From NCBI GenBank assembly GCA_012295275.1, contig CM022671.1:13433178-13495177 (forward strand): a DNA stretch of 62,000 bases, given 5' to 3'. Origin of the DNA: Chrysomallon squamiferum (Eukaryota; Mollusca; Gastropoda; Neomphalida; Peltospiridae). Positions 18,901 through 30,569 of this stretch are shown here, piece by piece. A program made the translations under genes and the position numbers. Position 1 is the stretch's first letter, and each line of letters starts with the position of its first letter. The notes beneath the pieces were generated by a model, which did not search any database, was not told the DNA's origin, and worked only from the letters and a program-made list of their open reading frames with translations.

Positions 18901-19420
18901 TGGAAGTGATTCTGACAAATGTGGTTACAAAATAACATCATCTGAAGGCAAAACGGTGTGTCCACCATACCTGCAAGAAACCGAGTTTGACGATGATGTT
19001 ATTGTTATTGATTCAGAAGAACCAATTTCTAAGAGAAGGAGAAAGAACTCTGGAAATGTATCTGATAGCATTTTTCTAAACTCTGTCACATCACAAAATC
19101 AAAAGCATTCTGTTGTGGACCATCTAGACAAGCTGAATAATGTTTTACAAATTCACTCACTACAGGAGTCGGACAGTGATATCACACTGCCTCCTAGTCA
19201 GAATTCATTTAACTACATTGTTGCAGATTCAGGTACTGGCAGTGATAGTGATGTTCTGGTAATATCTGATGACGATGAAGGTGATGACAGTTGTTATCTT
19301 GATGATACAGATCAGTTTATGTCAGCTGGCTGGAGTAATATCAGAATTGGAGTTAATGTCTTTAAAGTCAGGGCAGACAGATTTGATGATAATGAATACA
19401 TTGATCTGACTGATGATTGA
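11648..19420 (+). CDS. DCLRE1C: DCLRE1C, Artemis endonuclease, with a long acidic tail
   Basis: Metallo-beta-lactamase/beta-CASP nuclease that, with DNA-PKcs, opens hairpins and trims ends in non-homologous end joining. Eleven coding exons: 11648-11756, 12206-12257, 12469-12553, 12738-12797, 13109-13164, 14614-14715, 15017-15230, 15704-15808, 16136-16405, 17087-17201, 17457-19420; 3132 nt, 1043 residues. Active-site residues fall at the same numbers as in human Artemis: D17, the HCHKDH block H33/H35/D37/H38, H115, D136, D165 and H319. The structural zinc ligands H228, H256, C258 and C272 are also present, so the nuclease should be active. Human Artemis is 692 aa. Here a single last exon encodes residues 390-1043, a low-complexity Ser/Asp/Glu/Asn-rich tail with three SUMO-interaction-like motifs (904-907, 989-992, 1038-1041). 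Intron 4 has a GC donor. The first AATAAA I noted downstream is at 20180. Confidence 0.95.
12798..13108 (+). other. GC-AG intron (intron 4) of DCLRE1C
   Basis: The donor reads ACG|GCAAGTA and the acceptor TTTCAG|AAT. Apart from the C it is a full donor consensus. The nearby GT alternatives (GTACGG at 12793, GTACAA at 12801) each create an immediate stop at the junction, whereas the GC donor keeps phase 0 and joins the conserved strand before H115. Confidence 0.8.
13483..14478. mobile_element. Non-autonomous inverted-repeat DNA transposon, about 1 kb (copy A)
   Basis: The left end CGGTCAAACTAGACAACTTG and right end (read inverted) CAGTCAAACTTCAATAAGTC form imperfect terminal inverted repeats, each flanked outside by TA (13481-13482 and 14479-14480). 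A TA duplication is typical of Tc1/mariner/pogo elements. No transposase frame survives. A second diverged copy lies at about 59476-60413. The element fills most of DCLRE1C intron 5. Confidence 0.7.
15910..15937. repeat. CA dinucleotide microsatellite
   Basis: A run of about 14 CA units in DCLRE1C intron 8. Confidence 0.95.
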
Positions 19421-21739
19421 AAATGGTCTCTGTATATTATTTATTTCATATTTTAAATAGTGGTCCAGGTTACTTTTAATTAGAACATTTTGTTCACAGA
19501 GTCACTCATTCTTGAAATGTAATGAAATAACAATAGCTTTTTAGCTTTATAAGTAGTCCAAGTTCTAAATATTTCAGTATGTTAAGATTAGAATAGTAAC
19601 TAAGGAGGCTGAAATCAATTTTAATTTCCTTAAAAAGATAATAATTATGAACAAAATATTTCTAGTTCTGACTTTCTAAACTTTTTTTTATTTTAAATGA
19701 TTCCTAAATTATCAGTTGCAAATTTCTCTAAACTGTAGTTCATGTTAAATATTGAATTTTAATCAACTTGCATCAAATTAGTAATGGAATGTGTTATATA
19801 TATGTTGTTTTTAATAATCCAATAATTTTAGAAATTCCCATTATTCTTAGAAATTATATTTTTCTAAACTGCTTTTCAATGTGTTACATGTACTTTTTTT
19901 TTTTTTTAAATGAATGTCCATAATTTTATTTATTTTTACTGTTATCCATTGACAAGTCAAACTATTTTTATGTTATATATTTGTACAGTTGAACTGTAAA
20001 GATTTTATTTTCTCATTGAATTCTTATTTCTCAGAATGATTGGAGTTTTGAGGAATTGTTTTGTTGAATAGATAGATTGTATTTCTGGAAAAAACATTTG
20101 GTAATATTACATAGATTCTTTAACTTTGTAAGAATATATATAAACTTTTAAAGATATCATTAATGTATTTTCTAATTTTAATAAAAAATAGAACCAAAAA
20201 GCTGTATAATGATAAATAAATATGTCAAAGAATATTTTCAGTAAGATTATTTTAAATCAAGGTAGTAATCATGTTCAATTTTTAAATTACAATTAAATTG
20301 GAATGTAAAGGGAAATAAAAAGAATAATAATAAAAAAAAAATTCACCATTTATAAAACAAAAACCACAGAGTAAGTTTAACCATAAAATGTTTACATTCT
20401 CATGAATTTCATAAACAAAATTTAAATGACATTAAATTATATTTGTATATATAAAACAGCACAAGAATGTACTTATTCACAGTAGTTATTTATGTGATAA
20501 AAAGTAAATACATCAAGTACATATTAAAGTGATTAAAACAAAGTTGTTGTTTCATTTATTCTTAAATCAAAAGGAAAAGAGGAAAGTTTTCACTAACAGA
20601 TTTTCAGAATTTGTTTTTACACATGCACCTAACATAAGAAGATTTTATAATCATTTAAAAAAAAATGCAGAACTCTAACACGATGTAAGACCTTTATGCA
20701 GCATTAATAAACAGTTCAGTGGTCCTTTACAACTAGAAGTCAATGAATTAGGTTAGTCATCATGATGCAGATTTTGACAAAAATGGATATAAACCTTTTT
20801 GGAATTGAACTCTTCATATAAAGAAACAATTCAAACAAACATGTTGTGTAGCAACTGAATTAAATATAATACTTTATTTATTAAAAATATAAAGTATTAT
20901 GAAAGATGCAACATCTAGAAGTGTGACACTGGAGAATTATTTATTTTTTATTTTTTTACACAACAGAATATACAGTATAAAACATAGTACAACTAGTATA
21001 TGCTAATATAACAAAATATAATGTAAATTAATGTGTTAAATAATAGAAGTCTCCAGATGATCAGTAGAAAAAACAAACACCCAAAACATGAAAAAAACCT
21101 ATAAACATGTTCAACATATTCCTAGTAGTAAATATTTGTCATATAAATACAAAGTGTAAGATAAAATATCGACTTTCAAGAATTTATGGAAATGCACTCT
21201 ATATCAAACTCTAAAGTATTATTCAAAAATGAATGATACATGTTTAAAATTTAAAATTACAGAGTTTACATTTAGCATGAATTTGATTACTACTGAAACA
21301 TCAGGCTATACAATTTTTTATTTTTTAAAAATATGTGAACAAATATTAATACAATAACTTGTATAAATTAAATATATAGGAATATTAAAGGAACTTGGTG
21401 ATGATTTTAAGATGACAAATGAACGAATGTGACACATCATCAAAAACAAGAATGTTTCTGTCTCAGTAAATAACTTGATAAACTGCTCACCAGTTTACAT
21501 TCTAACATGAAAAGTTTGATACTTAGTAAGTACTTCATTTGTTATTATCAGCTTTGTTAGTAAAGACTACATTTAATATTAAAAGATTAGACAACTGTGA
21601 TAAATAACAAACCAATTTTATGTTCTAAATGAAATTAAGAAAATAACAGAACAAAGTAAAAATATTAAAATACTATCTCTGCAATGAATAACATCATAAA
21701 AGATAAACCATGCAATATAATATTATGTAAATTAATCTA
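19421..21739. other. DCLRE1C 3' UTR and intergenic sequence
   Basis: A/T-rich non-coding sequence between convergent DCLRE1C (plus) and the TMEM116-like gene (minus). A candidate polyadenylation signal for DCLRE1C is AATAAA at 20180-20185, about 760 nt after the stop. No conserved open reading frame, RNA gene or terminal repeat was seen before the element starting at 21740. Confidence 0.5.
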
Positions 21740-22532
21740 CCGTATATACTTGTGTACAAGGCGACCTTATGTATAAGTCGATGTGTATTTTAAGACCAAA
21801 AATTGCGTCATTTTAGGTATTACTTGTGTATAAGTCGACTGTAGATTCCAGGCACCGTCACTATTTTTAGACCAGTGTGACAGTGCCATGAAGGCCTACA
21901 TTGTACGCCTACTGTAATATAACTTGCACGAGCTGTAACTTGCACGAACATACCATAATAACGTAAATGCATGTATTACACGAGCTATAGCCTAAATGTA
22001 TCATAAATAGTATCTCTTTAATGTAATAGGTCTAACATGGAGACCTAACTTACCGTTATATTTAGTTGATTTGTCGATAGTGGATATTAATGATGATTGC
22101 AATATTATTTCACCAAATTCTTTACAATTACACAAGTGAGTTTTGTTTATGAAATTAGGACCGATATTTAGTGCAATTTGGCAGAGAAGTCTGCATTCCT
22201 AGATCACTGCAAGACGCCGTAAGGCATAATGCCGTACTGACAGTTTTCTCGCTTTAAAATGTATTTTTATGTCATTAAACGGAAGAATATCATGTTTTAC
22301 ATTCATATTTGGTTTTGTTATTTAATTTTTCCCAATTTTTTATATGATAAAATTATATTTTTGAAAAGCTGAAAGACCGCGATTATTTTAGATGCATCCC
22401 GTAGCAAAAAATAGTCAAAATGGCGACTCTACAGCAACAGCTACAAATGCATTACCTATGTATAAGTCGACCCCCAAAATATTACCTTAATATAGTCTCC
22501 CAAAAATTCGACTTATACACAAGTATATACGG
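21740..22532. mobile_element. TA-flanked inverted-repeat transposon with subterminal repeats, 793 bp
   Basis: The ends CCGTATATACTTGTGTA and (inverted) CCGTATATACTTGTGTATAA are near-perfect inverted repeats, with TA just outside on both sides (21738-21739, 22533-22534). The word GTATAAGTCGA recurs inside at about 21771, 21828 and 22460, and inverted at the right end, giving subterminal repeats. The interior is locally richer in CG than its surroundings and encodes no recognisable transposase. TA duplication and end structure suggest a non-autonomous Tc1/mariner/pogo-type element; the family is not certain. Confidence 0.8.
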
Positions 22533-22539
22533 TAATACA

Positions 22540-22545
22540 TTTATT
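22540..22545 (-). other. Candidate polyadenylation signal for the TMEM116-like gene
   Basis: Minus-strand AATAAA 282 nt after the stop codon, immediately next to the right end of the transposon at 21740-22532. If used, the 3' UTR is short and the element lies just downstream of the transcript. Confidence 0.4.
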
Positions 22546-22826
22546 GTAACAAGCTTTGCATTTATGAGCAATCTAATGTTTGTCTTGTGTGCTGATTAAA
22601 CTGAGTTTTGAAATTAATTTTATCAATAATTCTTTAAAAGGCCTTTTCACAAATAAATGGAAAAACCCAACCAAAACAAATAATAATAAACAAAAAAATA
22701 TTTGTTGAAAATTATTATCCATTATCAAATGAACACTTGTATTGTAAGATCATTTAGAAATATGTAAACAAATAACAACAGCATGAATTCCCTCCTCCAA
22801 TAAAAGACTGTTTGTTGATTCTCTCC

Positions 22827-25244
22827 TCATAAAGTCAGTGACAGGTAACTTCTCAAACTATTGCTCTCAGTTAGTGGTGTTATCTCACTAAGTGTTTGAC
22901 GAAAACTTGCTCTTTTCCATCCATAAATAACAGAATTAAGAAAACCTTGCAATGGTCCAAATATTGCCTGAAAAACAAAAATCCATTACACAAAAATATT
23001 TTATAAAACTGAAAGTGATCAAGAGTTTTTGGTTCATTTGGTTTTTCATTTCAATCATTAATCTGTAATCTATAATCAAATTTATTTTTGCCATAGAGCT
23101 CTGAAAAATGTTTCTGTATTTGAAAAAATAATAATAAGAAGAATAATAAAAATAGAACTTTCAACATGATGACTTACCAAAAACAATATAAAAGATAAAC
23201 AATGTGAAAAAAAGAAAGATTTAAACTGTATCCACAACAATATTTTAACATGGATAAGACGGTTTCTTTGAAAACAAAATATTATTTCAAAATAATGAAA
23301 AAATGCCTTGAACATAATGGCTAAAAAGCTCATTTATAATAATAATATTATTACCTGTAAAATGTAAAGCCAGAAAAAATTTGTCATATGAAAACTTGGC
23401 ACAAAGGAGGCTATACCTAACACTAAGGCTGAAAAATAAATTCTTACATATATTATTTTCTTATATTGGACACAAAATAATCCTGCAGTTTTTCTCTTTA
23501 AAAGTATGGACGAAAAAAAAAAGAGCTTTTCTTAAAGAATTCAATTTCAAAATTTAGAAATGCAATGGTAAGGACATTTCATTCAAGTCCTTTATATATT
23601 AATTTTTATACTATCTGATTTGATTAGATATATTTGTCTATCTTAAAATCTTGCTGTTAATTTTTCCTAGGAATTATGTAAATAACTAAAATAACTGTTT
23701 CTCTTATTCCATTCTTTTTAAAAAAGAATTTGGTAAGAAATAATATTCAGTACTTGGACCAATCAGACACAACAAGATATGAAGGTCAATGACAAAACTT
23801 ACTTGGTAACCAGGTGATTACAAATACCGACTGATACAAAATGGCCTTTTTTCTGAGTGAATGCTCCTCCTGATGCTCATGAACATCAAGGAGACCTATA
23901 ACAAAAGGTGTAAATATTTCAGTAAAAAACACAACAGAAAAAGAATAATGAAACATCATCCCTATAACTAATCCACCAAATGGATATTTTTTGGAAGACA
24001 AGTAGTATTTAGACTGTCCTTCTGTAATGTTAGTCCCAACTGTTATTTTTCTTTTATTTAATTATTATTATTTACATTTATTTATTTATTTATTTTTTAT
24101 TTTATTTTATTTTTGGGGGGGATCAATTTTGACTTAGTTAAAAAGACTTCGTGGTACTTATTAACATAATAAAACAAAAATAAATTTACAGAGATCATGT
24201 TAAAAAGTTATTTTCAATATTTTGTGCAAGAATCAAAATTCAAATAATTTCATAGTACCTCTTCTAATGAAAACCTGTCTGTAAACTTTACCAATAAAGA
24301 CGTACAGTGACTGAAAGATTAATAAAAGCAAATAAACAGTAAAACAAAAGTAAATAGTTTAACATTAATAAATAAAAAGAAAAGTTAATTGGAAATAAAT
24401 ATTAAAAACACTGAATTCTTACAATAATAATTTTTTTTTAAATAAAAATAAAAATGATAGTAATAAAAAAAATTAAGAAAATAGATTTAATAAAATTCAC
24501 AGAAACTATTAAGTTTAGAATTTCTAATGAATTCAACCCTGGCCTAGCTCACATATATATGTTTTAGGTCTCTGCTATAATGCTACTTAAATTATTTTGA
24601 AGATTACTCAGTAGAAAACAACAGTAATGATATCTGAAAAATTAAGTTTACTATTAATTAATATTATCGGTAAGTTAGATGTAAGAATCTAAATAAAATA
24701 AGCAGGAACATACCATATTAACGAGAAACACCAAAATAAGAGGAATCAGAAAAACTACTTTGTAAGCTATATGCCATGAAATGCCATTGTGAACCAGACT
24801 CTGCAAAGAACAGACATTTTTTTAGTCGGATAAAAGAGGAAACCTGCCACCAAATTCACTGGCTATTAAACTCTTATCACTGAAGAAAATCAACATTGTT
24901 ATTAAGCTACTTACCATTTTACACTTTATTTATTAGCAGAGTTTGTTATCTTCAGAATAAACTCAAATTTGTAAAGATGGGCTCCTCTGGTGATTATGAA
25001 TATCTAAAATATTATCCTGTGAATCTCTCAATCATATATGCTATACCTAACAAAACTTTGAAGAACAAGAAAAGAAAAGAAGAGAAGAATTACTTAAGAA
25101 AGATAATTCTTTATTGAAGACCATTATAATAACTGTCACAGGGTACAAGCTTTTTCAAACATAAGTAACTGCACAAGAAAATCATAATTACAGAATTCTC
25201 TTACATAAAAACAGCAAAGGTAATTAAGTAGTTTATCTTTACTC

Positions 25245-25280
<36 letters not shown>

Positions 25281-28200
25281 TGGCACCGTGACTTACAAGT
25301 TTCATTCGTTCTGTGACTGAGCTCGTAACTCAATTTGTTCATATATCAAATCAATTTTCCTATATGAAATTAACTGAAATATCATTAATTCACTCCAGCG
25401 CCCCAAAAACCACCCCAATTTGTGGTGGTGTGTTTTTAAATAAGATAAATGTATTTATAAATAACAAATATTGTATAAAACAACACAAAAGAGAATGTAA
25501 AGAAATAAATTGGTTTGGTAGTGTACTGGGTTAGGGTTTCTCCATCTTTTCATGGACAGAGGTCTGCAGCTTGTACATTATTTTAACTCCTTTGGCTGGA
25601 GTTATAACCTTTATGAACTCCTTCTGCTTCAGTATGGTACATATTGCAGAAGTACTATGTTCATACTACCTAGCCATGTTGACTAAATACATGCATGCTC
25701 ATGTTTTTCTATGATTTCATGCTTTAATTCAATGGACATCATCTGCTTCTTCTTCTCAGGACTGTCATTTGCACTTACTTTCTTAGGATCCATGGAAATT
25801 TGGCAAAATACTGCACAAAACGTTAGCACAACACAACAGAGATGCTTCCATGGTGAGGTAACCATGCGAAGCAAGCGAGACACGGGATGCTGTGCAGATG
25901 TTGTGTTTTTCATTGTGCCAACAGCGGCAGCATATCTGAAGCCTGCTTGTAACTCAGATTCTGGCTCGCAACTCAAAGCAAAAAACTGACCAGGTGATTA
26001 CTGATAATTCGGAAAAAAACACATAAGTTGAGGTACCACTGTATATATATTTTAAATTACCCCCAATGTGTAAAACAAATATTGAAATATTTCATTTACC
26101 CAGCAGCTGTTTTCAGTATAATGGAAGATGGGCAAACATCTGAAATGAAAGAATTGAATATCAGTGCATTCATTATTGATAAACTGTAGCAATTAATAAA
26201 CAGATATAATAATAAATAAATAATATATATAAATCTACTTGTTGTGAATGATTGCACAGAAAGTTACAGAAATAACAATTTTTATAAAATAATCCTTCTT
26301 GCTAATCAGTTTCAGAATATTGCTATGTATTTCAGAAGAGAGATTATTTGTACACCACTCATTCACATGCCCAAACAGATAAATTTTAGTAAAGCTGACT
26401 AAAAATTGGGTCAGGTAATTTTTCATGTTGTTTTGTGTTTCTAGCAATATCAATGCCTGTAATGAGCAGTCAGCAGCAATATATGCAGATGTTAAATTCT
26501 CCAATTTTGTATTCATTGTTGAAGCAGGTTGATGTGCAAAATGTTACTCCATCCTGGGCAATCACTTTGGCAATCTCAATTCATATTGCAGATAAAAGGT
26601 AGATGATGTTTCTAAAACATTACATAGATCAGAAACAGTAGAGGTGAAAACTCTTGATTTTGAAAAAGAATTGCATAATTTAAGACTTGAAACAAGTCAA
26701 AGCAGAGTTAAAACTGAGGAAATAATAAATGCTCTGATTGACAGAGTACTACATGCTGAATTACAGTTTGGCTGTTTAACTGACAGTTTGGTTCTAACAG
26801 AAGAGGAAAATAAAGCACTTAAAGGTGAAAAGTCCTGTTCAATGAGAAACAATTTCATTTTCTCCAATATACAAGAGAAAGAGAACAAAACTCCTGAGTG
26901 GACATTTTACGAGAATTTCTAGAAGTTAATTTAAAAATGGGAAAAAAAATGAAGTCATAAACATCAATTTTTTTTCAAAAAAGAAATATTATATTTGACA
27001 ATTCTTCTAAATGTAATACATATAAGCATTTAATAAAAGACTGTACTTGTAATACTACCTAAGGATATCTTTGTCTAATTCTTTTACTTTTCTTGTTACT
27101 ACATTTTTTGAGTTTCTCATTTCCTGTTGAAAAAGACAGAAATCATATATTGAAAGATCAAACCAGAAATTTCAAACGTGTAATGGGAATGTTGTGGAAA
27201 ATGAATACCATTTTATTATAAAATATCTTTTGTATATGAATTTAAGATTGTTATATATATTAATGAAGATTATTTGAAACTGTCTGTATTTAAACCAGTT
27301 GAGCTATTGTCATTTGAAAATAGAAAATAATTATATAATTTCTTTAAAATGCCTTAAATATTTGCTCTTGATGTATATAACTATCCATCCTCCAATTTTT
27401 GTACCATTTCTCACCTGCTTATGTTTCTTTATTTTTTATATGAATTGTAAGCTTAAAGCTATTAAACAATAAACAATAGCCACTGAAAAGCCTGCTTATT
27501 ACATAAAATGGTTTATGTAACTGAGAAGTTTTAGTCATAGCTATAATACAATTAAATCATAGAGTGATCAGTATTATGCTGGTTGAGAAACAAAAAAACA
27601 AAGAAAAAGTATTTTGGTCATCACATTAATAAATATATATGCATTTCTTGCAGTGCTGGGATGGCACATAATTTTTATATGGCATTAATTTCATGTTTTA
27701 CAGTATATATATGTATATCAATGTACTGAAATTAAACAAAAATCTTTTTATCTTACTGCAGTATTCAGAACATACTTGAAAAAGTAAAGATTCACTTACG
27801 TGGAACAATGAGTGAATATTATATCAACTGATGAACCATTCTGAATAGGAATGCTATCTCTGTCAACAAAATGAGTGAAGACAAGTAGAACAATACCAAC
27901 AACAAGAGGGAACACCCTGCAACAAACAGGTTAAAAAAATAATTATAAAAATAAGTAATTTAAAATAGAATTTCAGAAAAATGTTTTTTGGGGTTTTTTA
28001 ATGTCTCTTGAATATAAACTGAACTTTATGTATTGAAATTATTGTATTGAACTGTTAAAGTGATCACAATTAAGGATATTTCACTAATGAACACAAATGA
28101 TGAGGTATATATCATGTTCCTTTGCGAAAAAATAAACAATAGTGAGTATTTAGCTGAACTTTTACAAATGAAAATATTACACTACCAAAATGCTATACAT

Positions 28201-30474
28201 ACCAACAGATTACATAAACAAGATGCATGAACTGGTAACTGACTGGTCTTTTCTGAAAACAAATAAAGCCATAATGAAAATATTGTTTAGAAATATTACA
28301 TTATGATTACATAAAACAAGAAGTACAGGTAAAATCCCTTTATCTAAAAAACTCTAACATCCTAAACTTTTTTGAGCAACCAAGATTGCAATATAGTATT
28401 GTTTTCTAATAATGTAATATTAATAAATAATAAATATTTAAAAATATGATATAATATACCTGTAGTCTATCTGTACAAGCTATATACAAAAATACAAATG
28501 AGTTTAATGTTTACACTTTTATCATATTTTAAGACCATCTCCTCATACACTAAAATCCAAAACATTTTTGGTCTCAGGCATTTCAGATAAGAAATCCTCA
28601 ACATGTAATTAAAGAAAAAACTAATTTTAATCTGTAAAATTACCATTTGTAAAAAAATGTAGTATATGCAGATCTCTTTATTGCTTATAAATAATTGCAC
28701 TTGATGCTAAAAGTGAGTTCTCACTCTGCAATAAGTTATGATGTAAGAATCCTACATCCAGGAAGAGGCAAAACAAGATTTCTCTTTCATATTATATTAA
28801 TGAATATTATTTCAGTCTTAAGCTTTAAAATATTAAAAAATTATTTTATTAAAATATAACTAAAATCATATTTTGTATCTGATTTAAAAAAAAAGTTTTA
28901 AAATTATTACATTAAAAAACATAAACCTACAATTCTAGAGTCACTGTTGCCAGTGTTGGTTGATTGACTACCAAGGTGTAAGCGAATCCTAAGATAGGCT
29001 TCCAAAGCATAGGCCATCGTTAGAAAAAATGTACTGATAAAAAAGCTCTGAAAATATATTAATTAAATTATTAAAGCATTGTTATATATTTATCTTGTAT
29101 GGCTGAACAATGGATTAGCATATGTTTTCCCAAAAATAAAGATGCATAAATACATTATGACAAAAAAGTAAAATAAACTGAAGGTATATCTACCAGTCAT
29201 AAATTATCCTTGTAACAAGCTACAAAAAATATATAGAAGTTATGACAAAACTTTAGAAAAAAAAAATTAAAAATTAAAGTAGACTTGAAGAAAATTATAA
29301 TAACAAAATACCGTCATGACTGCTGAAAGATAATCACAAAAACCAACTGAGCCAGGAAAGCTGACGGTATTCAACATGAATAAAATAGTACTTATTCCAA
29401 ACATAGTTGATGCAAGTAGATCTGCAACTGACAACTGGAACAATGGATATACCTGAAAAACAAAACATTTTGCATCAAAGAAATAATTATTTAAAAAAAA
29501 TAAATGGAGGTTAAAAAAATTATAAAATGGAATGCTAACTTTAGAAAATTTGTATACAACTGTGTTGTTGCATCCAGATAGTGGATTTAAAAAATATTCT
29601 ACCTATGACACTGACATCATACTCAATTTCGTTTTTAGTTGTAAACCACCGAATACTGACAGTCCTATTTATCCCCACAAACTGTTTACAATTATTTCAG
29701 TTATTTTCGTAACTGGATTAGCACATATGACTTTATGTCCATAATAACTATAAAATTTCATTTTACTACAATCAGTTATTATAGTCCATAAGAGACAAAA
29801 GTCTTTACCTCTGAAACACACATCTTATACTGACAAAGTGAGCACATAATTACTGAACCAGATCCAAGAAAGCTGAAATACAGAAACATTAAATGAAACA
29901 TTTAAAATTATTTTTATTCCATAATCAATTAATATTAGTAAGTAAAATATAGGTCTGACCTCACTAATCTGGCAGCATTAATGATTTATAATAGCAATTT
30001 GAAACTACTGATCATTAGATAGCATGAATGCAACTAGGTTTGCAGTAGCACCATCAGTACCTCATATTGTTTATGTTTGCCAAAGTTTATTTACAGTAAT
30101 TGAAGCAGCTATAAGCAGCACTGATATTTTAGTGTTAAATATATTATCCCAGCAAGTAGTGCTGGTAATGCATCAATATGTATTCATGTGACATTAAGAC
30201 TGCAAAAACTAGGACAGTCATTTAATCATAAAGAACTCCAGAACAAAGTTTCTGCCTTTATAAGCTGTATCAGTATCAGTAATACTGTACTGTAAATTCA
30301 TTATTTTGTCATTCTTTTACCTTAAGTTTCACTGGTTTTAAAAATCAGCACCTATTTTGTTCCACACTTGCCAGATTAACGAGGTCCAACCTGTATATAC
30401 TCTGTAATAAAAATTTAACTTAACAGAAATAAATACATGAAAAAAATAAAGTTTATAATTTAATACCTACAGAT

Positions 30475-30515
<41 letters not shown>

Positions 30516-30538
30516 TATGGCTGAAACTTAATGACCAT

Positions 30539-30569
<31 letters not shown>

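Noticed and set aside
26235-26516. Minus-strand 93-residue open frame in the same intron as the LINE fragment
   Set aside because: Considered as an extra exon of the TMEM116-like gene, but exons 8 and 9 already join in phase and the frame lacks motifs.
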